Shown here in pieces: positions 35,204 to 43,236 of a stretch of 64,000 bases of DNA (position 1 is the stretch's first letter; every line of letters starts with the position of its first letter). Made by a program: the position numbers and the translations under genes. The notes below the pieces were generated by a model. The model did not search any database, was not told the DNA's origin, and saw only the letters and a program-made list of their open reading frames with translations. This DNA is from DRTC01 sp964521025 (GTDB lineage: Bacteria; Cloacimonadota; Cloacimonadia; Cloacimonadales; TCS61), in assembly GCA_964521025.1 (NCBI GenBank), contig CAZFPK010000005.1, positions 46,986 through 110,985 on the forward strand. The letters are read 5' to 3'.

Positions 35204-36380
35204 AAATATATTAATCGAAGAGATAAACTCGGAAATCAGAGATGTTCTGTTGGAAGAAGGTGCAGAAGGAATTTATAAATGTTATCAATGCGGAAAATGT
35301 GCAAGTATTTGTCCCTGGTTTCAGGTTGGAACTTATGATTTTCCGGTTTATAGATTCTCCTTGGAAGCAGCGATGGGTTTGGTTGCCAGCAGTGAAGACA
35401 AAGATGAACTCACAAAAGAAATCGACAAGATCTATCGCTGTGTCGGTTGTGAAGCGTGTCTCGAGCAATGCCCGCACGGCATCGATACTCCCAGGATATT
35501 AAGAGCTGCCAGGAGATTATTAGTCGATTTTGGTTCTTACCCCGAGACTTTGAAATCGGTTGTTCAGAAAATTCATAATGCGGGAAATCCATTCGGAGAA
35601 GCGAGAGAAAAAAGAGCAGATTGGACAAAAGAAATTGATACTCCCGAATTTCGAGAAGGAATGGAATTTTTGTATTTTCCTTGTTGTTTGCCTGCGTATG
35701 ATACGAGAAATCAAAATATTGCGCTAGCAACTTCCAAAATACTCCAAAAAAGCGGAATCTCTTTCGGTATTTTAGGAAACAGAGAATTTTGTTGCGGGGA
35801 AGCAATCAGAAGAGTTGGAGCGGAAAAAGTATTTTCCGAAGTCTGTAATGCAAATATCAAAGAATTTTCACAATCCGGTGTGAAAAAAGTGCTGGTCAGT
35901 TCTCCTCATTGTTTAACGACTTTCAAAGATGAATATCCCGAATTCGGTTCGGATTTTGAAACTTTTCATATAACACAACTTTTATCCAAACTGCTCGATG
36001 AAGGAAAACTCAAACCTCAAAAAGAATTCAAGAAAAAAGTCGTTTTCCACGATCCCTGCACATTAGGCAGGAAAAACAATATTTATGAGGAACCGAGAAA
36101 TATCCTGAAAAATATACCGGGTTTGGAACTCCTGGAAGTCGAGAATTTCAATCGTAATTTAAGTGTGTGTTGCGGAGCAGGAAGCGGCGGTTTATGGATG
36201 GAATGGGATAAAGACGAAAGGATCGTAAATGTTCGTCTCGAGCAATTGATCGATACCGGAGCGGACATTATCGCTGTTGCCTGTCCGTATTGTCTGCAGA
36301 TGTTCGAGGAGACTTTGAAATCGATGAATGCTGAAGTTCAGGTGATGGATATTTCGGAAATATTAGTTGAATCAATTTAA
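35193..36380 (+). CDS. HdrD/GlpC-like iron-sulfur protein with two CCG domains
   Basis: 395 residues from TTG 35193, with GGAGG 6 nt upstream inside the previous gene's end. Two 4Fe-4S motifs ('CYQCGKCASICP', 'CVGCEACLEQCP') are followed by two cysteine-rich CCG modules: 'YFPCCLPAYD...FCCGEAIRR...SPHC' and 'HDPCTLGR...VCCGAGSGGLWM...ACPYC'. Such proteins are the catalytic HdrB/D-like half of heterodisulfide reductase and act as electron relays from Etf in syntrophs. Overlap with the HdrA-like gene argues for one complex. I infer EtfBA-HdrA/GltD-HdrD as the electron outlet of acyl-CoA oxidation; the terminal acceptor is unknown. Confidence 0.9.
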   Translation: MNNKNILIEEINSEIRDVLLEEGAEGIYKCYQCGKCASICPWFQVGTYDFPVYRFSLEAAMGLVASSEDKDELTKEIDKIYRCVGCEACLEQCPHGIDTPRILRAARRLLVDFGSYPETLKSVVQKIHNAGNPFGEAREKRADWTKEIDTPEFREGMEFLYFPCCLPAYDTRNQNIALATSKILQKSGISFGILGNREFCCGEAIRRVGAEKVFSEVCNANIKEFSQSGVKKVLVSSPHCLTTFKDEYPEFGSDFETFHITQLLSKLLDEGKLKPQKEFKKKVVFHDPCTLGRKNNIYEEPRNILKNIPGLELLEVENFNRNLSVCCGAGSGGLWMEWDKDERIVNVRLEQLIDTGADIIAVACPYCLQMFEETLKSMNAEVQVMDISEILVESI

Positions 36381-36385
36381 AACTG

Positions 36386-36469
36386 AATTCTCCAATCAGT
36401 GCGTGGAGAATTAATTCAATGTCTAAAAAAATCAATTGTGAATAGAACAATGCAATCATTGATTGCATT
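36386..36469. repeat. Two perfect intergenic hairpins
   Basis: 36386-36412 has a 9-bp stem AATTCTCCA/TGGAGAATT with a 9-nt loop, and lies 5 bp after the HdrD-like stop. 36449-36469 has a 9-bp stem AATGCAATC/GATTGCATT with loop ATT. The first recurs, with a longer stem, inside the next gene. Confidence 0.75.
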
Positions 36470-36568
36470 ATTTCTGAAATTAAGAAATCCGATTGATTAG
36501 AGAAAGAATTGAATTGTCTTCGCATTGAGTAGACTATTCAAAAGAAATTAGTAAATAAGGTTTTGTTG

Positions 36569-37600
36569 ATGAACGATATTGTGATAAAAGAAAACCTTTT
36601 CCAATCGATAGTTAAACTTATCGAAAAGGCAAAGAAGAAAGTTGCGGTAACCATCAACCAGGAGATGGTTTATCTTTATTGGAATATTGGAAAATCCATC
36701 AAAGAAGAAATAATAAAATCTGAACGAGCGGAATACGGAAAGCAGGTTGTAAATTCGTTAAGTTTATTGCTGACAGAAAAATATGGAAAAGGTTATTCAA
36801 CTACAAATTTGTGGTATATGATTCAACTTTATGAAAATTATCAAATTCTCCACTCACTGCGTGGAGAATTTGAAGGATTAAGTTGGACTCACATAAGAAC
36901 AATATTTCCCATCAAAGACAAAATTAAACGAAAATTCTATGCAACTCTCTGCCTGAAAGAAAGATGGAGCACACGCACACTTCAGAATAGAATCGGAAGT
37001 CTGCTATACGAAAGAACTGCTCTTTCCAGACTTCCGGAAAAAACAATCGAGAATCAATTGAAGGAACTCAAAGAAGAAGACAAAATGACTCCTGATCTTG
37101 TGTTCAGAGATCCTTATGTTCTCGATTTTATGCATCTATCCGATACATACAGCGAAAAAGATTTTGAATCGGCTATCCTGAATTCATTGCAAAAATTCAT
37201 CCTTGAATTAGGAAAGGATTTCTATTTTGTTGAGCGACAAAAAAGAATCACACTCGATAATATCGATTTTTATATGGATTTGGTTTTTTATCATAGAAAG
37301 TTAAGATGTTTTGCAGTAATCGAATTAAAACTCGATAAATTCCGCCCTGAATTCAAAGGTCAGATGGAACTTTATCTAAAATATTTAGAAAAATATGAAA
37401 AACTGGAAGACGAAAATCCTTCTATCGGATTGATCCTTTGTTCCGAGAAAGGAAAAGAACAGATTGAGTTACTTTTATTACCTGAAGATAGGATCAAAGT
37501 TGCTGAATATCTAACTGAATTACCTGCCAAAGAATTATTTTTGGAAAAACTGCATCAGGCTATTCATCTTGCCAGAATCGAATTAAGTACGCAAAAATGA
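36569..37600 (+). CDS. PDDEXK nuclease-domain protein, DUF1016/YhcG family
   Basis: 343 residues from ATG 36569 (a TTG at 36563 lies upstream but adds nothing). The N-domain (DUF1016_N) has 'EMVYLYWNIGKSI', 'YGKGYSTTNLWYMIQLYENY' and 'LSWTHIRTI'. The C-domain has the PD-(D/E)XK nuclease motif 'FYMDLVFYHRKLRCFAVIELKL'. Members are of unknown physiological role; several are linked to defence or recombination. It overlaps meaB by four bases (ATGA), so it has been built into the operon. A 12-bp-stem palindrome of the intergenic family lies within the gene (36842-36872). Confidence 0.9.
   Translation: MNDIVIKENLFQSIVKLIEKAKKKVAVTINQEMVYLYWNIGKSIKEEIIKSERAEYGKQVVNSLSLLLTEKYGKGYSTTNLWYMIQLYENYQILHSLRGEFEGLSWTHIRTIFPIKDKIKRKFYATLCLKERWSTRTLQNRIGSLLYERTALSRLPEKTIENQLKELKEEDKMTPDLVFRDPYVLDFMHLSDTYSEKDFESAILNSLQKFILELGKDFYFVERQKRITLDNIDFYMDLVFYHRKLRCFAVIELKLDKFRPEFKGQMELYLKYLEKYEKLEDENPSIGLILCSEKGKEQIELLLLPEDRIKVAEYLTELPAKELFLEKLHQAIHLARIELSTQK
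36842..36872. repeat. Palindrome of the intergenic family lying inside a coding region
   Basis: CAAATTCTCCAC (36842-36853) and GTGGAGAATTTG (36861-36872) form a perfect 12-bp stem with loop TCACTGC. It is nearly the same element as 36386-36412 and is translated in frame as QILHSLRGEF between 'LYENY' and 'LSWTH' of the DUF1016 protein. Confidence 0.75.
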
Positions 37601-38526
37601 TAAATATCGAAAAACTTCTCAAATCTGACAAAATCACAATCGCTCGCACAATCACACAAATCGAGAACAACTCCAATCCAAAATTATTGAAAAACATTTT
37701 CCCTCACACCGGAAAAGCGTATCACATCGGAATAACCGGTCCTCCGGGAGCAGGAAAATCATCACTAGTAAATGCTCTTGCCTTAAAGTTACTTGAAAAA
37801 AATAAGAAGGTTGGAATAATTGCTGTCGATCCAACCTCACCTTTTACCGGAGGAGCTTTGCTCGGAGATCGTATTAGAATGAACGATCTTGCTTTGCATG
37901 AAAATGTTTTCATCAGGAGCATGGCAACGCGAGGAAGTTTGGGCGGATTGGCTTCCAAAACCAAAGATGTTGCTCTCGTGATGGATGCAGCCGGAATGGA
38001 TTTTGTGGTCATCGAAACGGTCGGAGTCGGGCAGATCGAATTGGATATCGCTCAAGTTTGTGATACGACAGTCGTGGTTTTAGTTCCTGAATCAGGCGAT
38101 TCCATTCAAGCGATGAAAGCCGGACTTTTGGAAGTTGCCGATATCCTGGTTGTGAATAAAGGAGATAGAAACGGTTCGGATAGATTAATACTGGAATTGA
38201 AATTCGCTTTTGAATTGAGAGACCGGAGTTTGGATTGGGAAGTTCCGATTCTGAAAACCATTGCGATAGAAAATCAGGGCATCGAAGAAATGCTTTCAGC
38301 TATCCAATCTCACAAAAAAAATCTGGAATCCACTGGAGCGCTCTCGATTGAAAGGAAGAAAAACTTAGAGGTCAGGATAAATGAATTGATAGAAGAGAAA
38401 ATAATCGGGCATCTACACGAATATGTTATTGATCAAAAGCGATTGGAAAAATTAATTGACAAAGCATACAGAAGGGAAATTACTCCGCATCAAATAGCAG
38501 AGGAAATTACGGGGAAGATTTTCTGA
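37597..38526 (+). CDS. meaB: MeaB/ArgK-type G-protein chaperone of a B12-dependent mutase
   Basis: 309 residues. P-loop 'GITGPPGAGKSSLVNAL', 'GIIAVDPTSPFTGGALLGDRIRM', 'DFVVIETVGVGQIELDI' and 'LVVNKGD' are the G1-G4 motifs of the MeaB family. MeaB loads and protects adenosylcobalamin on the partner mutase. The mutase genes lie 0.7 kb downstream. Since that mutase looks like isobutyryl-CoA mutase, the equivalent name would be MeaI. The start overlaps the DUF1016 stop (ATGA). Confidence 0.94.
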   Translation: MINIEKLLKSDKITIARTITQIENNSNPKLLKNIFPHTGKAYHIGITGPPGAGKSSLVNALALKLLEKNKKVGIIAVDPTSPFTGGALLGDRIRMNDLALHENVFIRSMATRGSLGGLASKTKDVALVMDAAGMDFVVIETVGVGQIELDIAQVCDTTVVVLVPESGDSIQAMKAGLLEVADILVVNKGDRNGSDRLILELKFAFELRDRSLDWEVPILKTIAIENQGIEEMLSAIQSHKKNLESTGALSIERKKNLEVRINELIEEKIIGHLHEYVIDQKRLEKLIDKAYRREITPHQIAEEITGKIF

Positions 38527-38552
38527 AAATAGCAAAAAGGAAAATAAGCGAT

Positions 38553-38858
38553 ATGAATGTTGTCGAAAATAACCTCGAAAAAATAATTGCATTCTGTAAA
38601 AAACACTTTATTGAAAGGATTTTTGTGTTTGGTTCGGTTCTGTCAAATAAATTTTCAGAACACAGCTATATCGATTTTTTGATTAAATTTCAGGGTGTCG
38701 ATTCACACACATATTTTGATAATTTTTTGGATTTTAAGAATAAGTTGGAAATTCTATTCGAGCGAGAAGTTGATTTAGTTGAAGAGCAAACGCTGAGAAA
38801 TCCATATTTAATTGCATCGATAAATAGAAATAAGAGATTATTATGGAAGAAAGAATAA
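38553..38858 (+). CDS. MNT-type minimal nucleotidyltransferase, first catalytic Asp lost
   Basis: 101 residues of the MntA-type antitoxin fold. The motif 'FVFGSVLSNKFSEHSYIDFLIKF' keeps the GS and the second Asp, but the usual S-D-x-D has become S-Y-I-D, so AMP transfer is probably impaired. In MntA/HepT pairs the nucleotidyltransferase AMPylates and silences the HEPN RNase. The partner gene overlaps its end by 16 bp and is frameshifted. The pair seems to be in decay. Confidence 0.8.
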   Translation: MNVVENNLEKIIAFCKKHFIERIFVFGSVLSNKFSEHSYIDFLIKFQGVDSHTYFDNFLDFKNKLEILFEREVDLVEEQTLRNPYLIASINRNKRLLWKKE

Positions 38859-39186
38859 ACAAGTGGTTATTTGATATAAAATTATCCATCGATGAAATTG
38901 ATTCTTATTTTGAAAATAGGAAAAAGGATTTTTAGAATATCAAAAAGATTTGATTTCAAAAAGAGCAATAGAAAGGAATTTGGAAATTATCGGAGTAGCC
39001 TTAAATCGAATCATAAAAGTTAAACCGGATATTGAAATTTCAAATATTAAATCAATCTTAAATTTAAGAAATTTCATCATTCACTCTTATGATAAAATTT
39101 CTGATGAAAATATTTGGGGAATAATTTCTAAACAACAACCGATAATGAAAAACGACATTGAAAAATTACTCAATAATGAGGAATAA
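38843..39186 (+). pseudogene. HepT-like HEPN RNase (DUF86), broken by a one-base deletion
   Basis: ATG 38843 opens 'MEERINKWLFDIKLSIDEIDSYFENRKKDF' (written in two parts: MEERINKWLFDIKLSIDEID, SYFENRKKDF) and hits TAG at 38933. The next frame from 38935 continues the family at 'DLISKRAIERNLEIIGVALNR' and 'LRNFIIHSYDKISDENIWGI' to 39186. Adding a T to the T5 run at 38929-38933 rejoins them. The RNase motif R-x(4-6)-H is seen in 'RNFIIHSYD'. A homopolymer error or a true null mutation are both possible. Confidence 0.8.
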
Positions 39187-39218
39187 TTCGTGAAATTAGT
39201 GGATATAAGGGAGTAAAG

Positions 39219-40853
39219 ATGAGCAAAAAATCCTGGCAGGAAAAATATACCAAACAAAGAGAAAGAGACATAAATTTTTCCAACCTTTCAAAAGTAAAAA
39301 TCGAGCCAATTTATATTCCTGATGATATCAAAGATTTCGATTACGAAAAGGATCTGAATTACCCGGGAGAATTTCCTTTTACCCGCGGTGTTTATCCAAA
39401 TATGTATCGCGGCAGACTCTGGACTATGCGGCAATTTTCCGGTTTCGGAACTCCGAAGGACACGAACAATCGTTATAAATATCTTCTTAAACACGGACAA
39501 ACCGGGCTTTCTGTTGCCTTTGATTTTCCAACTTTGTACGGACGAGATTCTGATGATCCGTTTGCACACGGCGAAGTTGGGAAATGTGGTGTTGCCATCG
39601 ATACTCTGCACGATATGGAAATTCTTTTCGACGGAATTCCGCTCGATAAGATCTCGACCTCGATGACGATCAATCCACCAGCTGCTATGCTTTTGGCAAT
39701 GTATATTGTAGTTGGTGAAAAACAGGGAGTTCCAAAAGATGTTCTAACCGGAACCATCCAGAATGATATGCTCAAGGAATATCAGGCCCAGAAAACCTGG
39801 ATCTATCCTCCTGAACAATCGATGCGCATCATTACCGATATTCTCGCTTATTGTACCGAAAATGTTCCCAAATGGAATACGATCTCCATTTCCGGTTATC
39901 ATATCCGCGAAGCAGGTTCGACAGCAATACAGGAACTTGCCTTCACTCTTGCTAACGGTTATACTTATGTTGAAAACGGCATCAAAGCAGGATTAAATGT
40001 CGATGATTTCGCTCCACGACTGTCATTCTTCTTCAACTCTCATCTCGATTTTTTTGAAGAAATTGCCAAATATCGTGCTGCTCGCAGAATCTGGGCAAAA
40101 TTGATGAAAGACAGATATCACGCTCAAAACTCAAAATCTCATCTCGTCAGATTCCATACACAAACAGCAGGATGCAGTCTGACCGCACAACAACCGGAAA
40201 ATAATATTATTCGAACTGCGTTCCAGGCACTTTCTGCAGTTTTGGGCGGAACTCAATCTTTACACACCAACTCGATGGATGAAACTTTTGCCCTGCCAAC
40301 CGAAAAAGCAGCAAAAATCGCGCTCCGAACCCAGCAATTGATCGCTTATGAAACCGGAGTTCCCAACACTATCGATCCTCTCGCAGGTTCTTATTACATC
40401 GAATCTCTCACAAATGAAATGGAAAAACAAGTATTCAATTATTTTGATAAGATCGACACTTTAGGTGGAGTTGTTCCGGCAATCGAAAAAGGATTTTTCC
40501 AAAGAGAAATTTCTCGAAGTGCTTATGAATACCAGAAAGCGCTTGAGAAAAAGGAAAAATTTCATATTGGAGTAAATCTCTTTAACGAGGAGGAAGAAAA
40601 TGTCGATATAGAATTACTGAAAATTCCAGAAGAAGTAGAGATCGATCAGAAAAAGACTTTGCAGCAAATCAAAGATGAAAGAAATAATTCTAAAGTTAAA
40701 GAAACATTGAAACAACTTCGAAAGGCTGCAGAAAGCGGGGAAAACCTGATGCCGAGAATTATCGACTGTGTGAGTGAATATGCTACTCTCGGAGAGATGT
40801 GTGTTACTTTGAAGGAAGTTTTCGGAACTTACAAAGAACCGATAATATTTTAG
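39219..40853 (+). CDS. icmA: B12-dependent acyl-CoA mutase large subunit, isobutyryl-CoA mutase type
   Basis: 544 residues: the TIM-barrel catalytic subunit of the methylmalonyl/isobutyryl-CoA mutase family, lacking the B12 domain, which is the next gene. Taking P. shermanii methylmalonyl-CoA mutase numbering with a constant offset of 16, F73 takes the place of Tyr89 and Q191 that of Arg207, while Q181 (Gln197), Y227 and H228 (His244) are kept. Phe/Gln at these two positions is the known signature of isobutyryl-CoA mutase, Tyr/Arg that of methylmalonyl-CoA mutase. It should thus interconvert isobutyryl-CoA and n-butyryl-CoA. The separate ~545 + ~133 residue subunits also match IcmA/IcmB. ATG follows AAGGGAGTAAAG. 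Confidence 0.88.
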   Translation: MSKKSWQEKYTKQRERDINFSNLSKVKIEPIYIPDDIKDFDYEKDLNYPGEFPFTRGVYPNMYRGRLWTMRQFSGFGTPKDTNNRYKYLLKHGQTGLSVAFDFPTLYGRDSDDPFAHGEVGKCGVAIDTLHDMEILFDGIPLDKISTSMTINPPAAMLLAMYIVVGEKQGVPKDVLTGTIQNDMLKEYQAQKTWIYPPEQSMRIITDILAYCTENVPKWNTISISGYHIREAGSTAIQELAFTLANGYTYVENGIKAGLNVDDFAPRLSFFFNSHLDFFEEIAKYRAARRIWAKLMKDRYHAQNSKSHLVRFHTQTAGCSLTAQQPENNIIRTAFQALSAVLGGTQSLHTNSMDETFALPTEKAAKIALRTQQLIAYETGVPNTIDPLAGSYYIESLTNEMEKQVFNYFDKIDTLGGVVPAIEKGFFQREISRSAYEYQKALEKKEKFHIGVNLFNEEEENVDIELLKIPEEVEIDQKKTLQQIKDERNNSKVKETLKQLRKAAESGENLMPRIIDCVSEYATLGEMCVTLKEVFGTYKEPIIF

Positions 40854-40864
40854 AGGAGTGAGAG

Positions 40865-41266
40865 ATGAATAAAAAGATAAGAATTTTAATCGGAAAACCG
40901 GGACTCGATGGACACGACAGAGGAGCAAAAGTAATCGCTGCTGCTCTTCGCGATGCAGGATTTGAAGTTATCTACACGGGATTACATCAACTTTCGGAAA
41001 GTATAGTCGCTGCGGCTATTCAGGAAGATGTCGATTTTATCGGGCTATCCATTCTGTCCGGAGCTCACATGACGATTTTCCCCAGAATTCTGGAGCTTCT
41101 CAAACAAAATAATGCCGAACATATTCAAGTTATCGGCGGCGGAATCATTCCGGAAGAGGATATTCAGGAACTATTGAAAATCGGAGTTAAGAAGATTTTT
41201 ACGCCGGGAACTCCAACTACTGAAATCGTTGAATATATTAATTCGAGTTTTGCTGAAAAATTATAG
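40865..41266 (+). CDS. icmB: B12-binding small subunit of the acyl-CoA mutase
   Basis: 133 residues, one cobalamin-binding Rossmann domain with the base-off/His-on motif D15-x-H17-x-x-G20 in 'GLDGHDRGAKV', then 'LSILSGAHMT' and 'VIGGGIIP' loops that hold the nucleotide tail. It binds adenosylcobalamin for the large subunit 11 bp upstream. ATG is preceded by GAGGAGTGAG. Its length equals IcmB and the archaeal MCM small subunit. Confidence 0.93.
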   Translation: MNKKIRILIGKPGLDGHDRGAKVIAAALRDAGFEVIYTGLHQLSESIVAAAIQEDVDFIGLSILSGAHMTIFPRILELLKQNNAEHIQVIGGGIIPEEDIQELLKIGVKKIFTPGTPTTEIVEYINSSFAEKL

Positions 41267-41278
41267 AAATTATATTTA

Positions 41279-41494
41279 ATGGAAGCCAAATATCCTACTT
41301 TTTCAAACTTTCAAGAATTATTCAGTACTAAAGATAAATATCAGAAAAATTTAGCAGAACTTCCTTTTGAAAAAAAAATCAAAATTCTGATCAAATTGCA
41401 GAAATTAGCAATGGGATTTCCTTCTCGTTCAAATAAGAAACGAATAGTCTGGAATATCGATGCTCAATGGCATTTCTTCAATGTATATGATTAA
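41279..41494 (+). CDS. Small hypothetical protein (71 aa)
   Basis: Soluble and charged, with 'LAELPFEKKIKILIKLQKLAMGF' and 'IVWNID'. It resembles small accessory proteins seen next to toxin genes in anaerobes, but I cannot name the family. There is no clear ribosome site; the ATG is 12 bp after the mutase small-subunit stop, so translation may be coupled. Confidence 0.55.
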   Translation: MEAKYPTFSNFQELFSTKDKYQKNLAELPFEKKIKILIKLQKLAMGFPSRSNKKRIVWNIDAQWHFFNVYD

Positions 41495-41598
41495 TCACAA
41501 TTCGAGATTTTTTTCGATCCCATTTTAAAATTTTCTTGACCCAAAAAGACTACTTTAAATCAGTCTATTCATAAGTAGTTTATTTAAGGAGTAAAATA

Positions 41599-41700
41599 AT
41601 GATTTTTTCAAACGACATTTACGAAATAATCAAAACCAGAAGGAGTATACATTTATTTCAAGCCAAAAATGTTGAGGATATTTTATTGGAGAAATTGTAG
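41599..41700 (+). pseudogene. Truncated duplicate of the nitroreductase 5' end
   Basis: ATG with AAGGAG 8 nt upstream opens 'FSNDIYEIIKTRRSI', identical to the start of the nitroreductase at 43237, then diverges ('HLFQAKNVEDILLEKL') and stops at TAG 41698. The nucleotide match extends about 90 bp. It marks the left side of the insertion that carries the regulator gene 41738-43111. Confidence 0.85.
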
Positions 41701-41737
41701 ATGAACTTAATTGTTTTACGACTCGAGGATAGATAGA

Positions 41738-43111
41738 ATGAATTTCCGCAGTTTGAATGAGAATGACATAAAAAAAATTCTCATATCCGGGGAAACGGAA
41801 AAAATTGAATTTAAGGAAATTCCTAATAAATCCTTTTATAAAACAATTTCTGCATTTGCAAATACAAAAGGCGGAATAATCTTCCTTGGAATTGATAAAA
41901 ACAGTATTCCTGTTGGAATCGAGTCATCAACCAAATTCCTGGAGGATTTAACTAACCGCATTGTAAATACACTCTCAATGTATCCTGAGATCGAAACAAT
42001 AAATTTTAAAGGGAAAAGAATTATCTCTATCGGGATTGTTCATTCAGAATATCTTGTCTCCTATGAAGGTCGTTATTATGAGCGAATAGGAAATACAACA
42101 AGAGAAATGAACAGACAAAAACTTAAGTCATTACTTTTGAAAGGCAAATCCTGGGATTCTATAATAACAGATATTTCTTTGGATGAAATCGACTCTGATT
42201 CCGTTAAAAATTTTATCCGTCTTGCTGTGAATAACAACAGGCTTACTAATGCTTCTCTTAACGAACCATTAGAAGTGATTCTAAAAAAATTGGAACTTTT
42301 AGTCGATGGGAAATTGACAAATGGTGCAATTCTAGTGTTTGGAAAAAATCCTCAAAAACACTTTATCAATCTTTGCGTTCGGATCGGTCGCTTTAAAACG
42401 GAAACAATTATCATCGACGATAAATGGATTAAAGGGAATCTACTTCAGCAATTTGATGAAGCCGTTAAAATCATAAAACAACTCATAGGTGTTCGTTACG
42501 AAATAAAAGGAATAGAACGAGAGGATATCTGGGATTATCCCATTCCTGCTATTCGTGAAGCTCTGCTGAATACTCTTATTCACAGAGATTATTTTAATAT
42601 TGCTAATTTCATTGTAATCAAAATATATGATGACCATATCTGGTTTTCCAATCCGGGCGGACTTCCTGAAGGCATAACAATCGAACAATTGAAAAAACCG
42701 CATCGCTCATTTCTGCGAAATCCATCGATTGCAAAAATATTTTACCTTGCAGGCTTTATTGAACAATATGGTAGCGGAACCGTGAGAATGGTTGATTGGA
42801 TGAGAGAAGCAGCATTGCCCGGACCTGAATATAAAGAAGAAATGGGTGGATTTTCCGTATATTTCTATAAGGATATTTATACAAAAGAATATTTGAGAAA
42901 AAAAGGATTGAATGAAAGACAGATAAAAGCAGTAATGTATATGAAAAGAATTGGGAAGATAACAAATTCTGAATATCGGAAAATTACAGGTACAATTATC
43001 AAGACTGCAAGTCGTGACCTTGTTAATTTAGTTGAAAAAAATATTTTTACTCAAATTGGAACTACTGGGAAAGGAACACATTATGTTTTAAAGGGGACAA
43101 AGGAGACATAA
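41738..43111 (+). CDS. AlbA_2-domain/ATPase putative transcriptional regulator, intact
   Basis: 457 residues from ATG 41738 (GAGGA 8 nt upstream). The N-terminal AlbA_2/Schlafen-type domain has 'ETEKIEFKE' and 'AFANTKGGIIFLGIDKN'. The middle is an HSP90-like ATPase (HATPase_c_4) with 'IREALLNTLIHRDYF', 'FSNPGGLPEG', 'RNPSIAKIFYLAGFIEQYGSGTVRM'. A winged-helix end follows ('LNERQIKAVMYMKRIGKITNSEY'). Proteins of this kind are found in defence and phage-response loci, and act as regulators or nucleic-acid enzymes. It sits between the mutase genes and HMG-CoA synthase, flanked by a nitroreductase duplication. A related broken gene is at 54129. Confidence 0.88.
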   Translation: MNFRSLNENDIKKILISGETEKIEFKEIPNKSFYKTISAFANTKGGIIFLGIDKNSIPVGIESSTKFLEDLTNRIVNTLSMYPEIETINFKGKRIISIGIVHSEYLVSYEGRYYERIGNTTREMNRQKLKSLLLKGKSWDSIITDISLDEIDSDSVKNFIRLAVNNNRLTNASLNEPLEVILKKLELLVDGKLTNGAILVFGKNPQKHFINLCVRIGRFKTETIIIDDKWIKGNLLQQFDEAVKIIKQLIGVRYEIKGIEREDIWDYPIPAIREALLNTLIHRDYFNIANFIVIKIYDDHIWFSNPGGLPEGITIEQLKKPHRSFLRNPSIAKIFYLAGFIEQYGSGTVRMVDWMREAALPGPEYKEEMGGFSVYFYKDIYTKEYLRKKGLNERQIKAVMYMKRIGKITNSEYRKITGTIIKTASRDLVNLVEKNIFTQIGTTGKGTHYVLKGTKET

Positions 43112-43236
43112 TGGGGACATAATGGGGACGAACTCTACAATTATGATATGAATCCGATAAAATGACTAATGAATACTGCAACACACTTCAAACGCCCCTA
43201 AACACCCCAAAGAGTACAAACAAGGAGAAACAAAAG

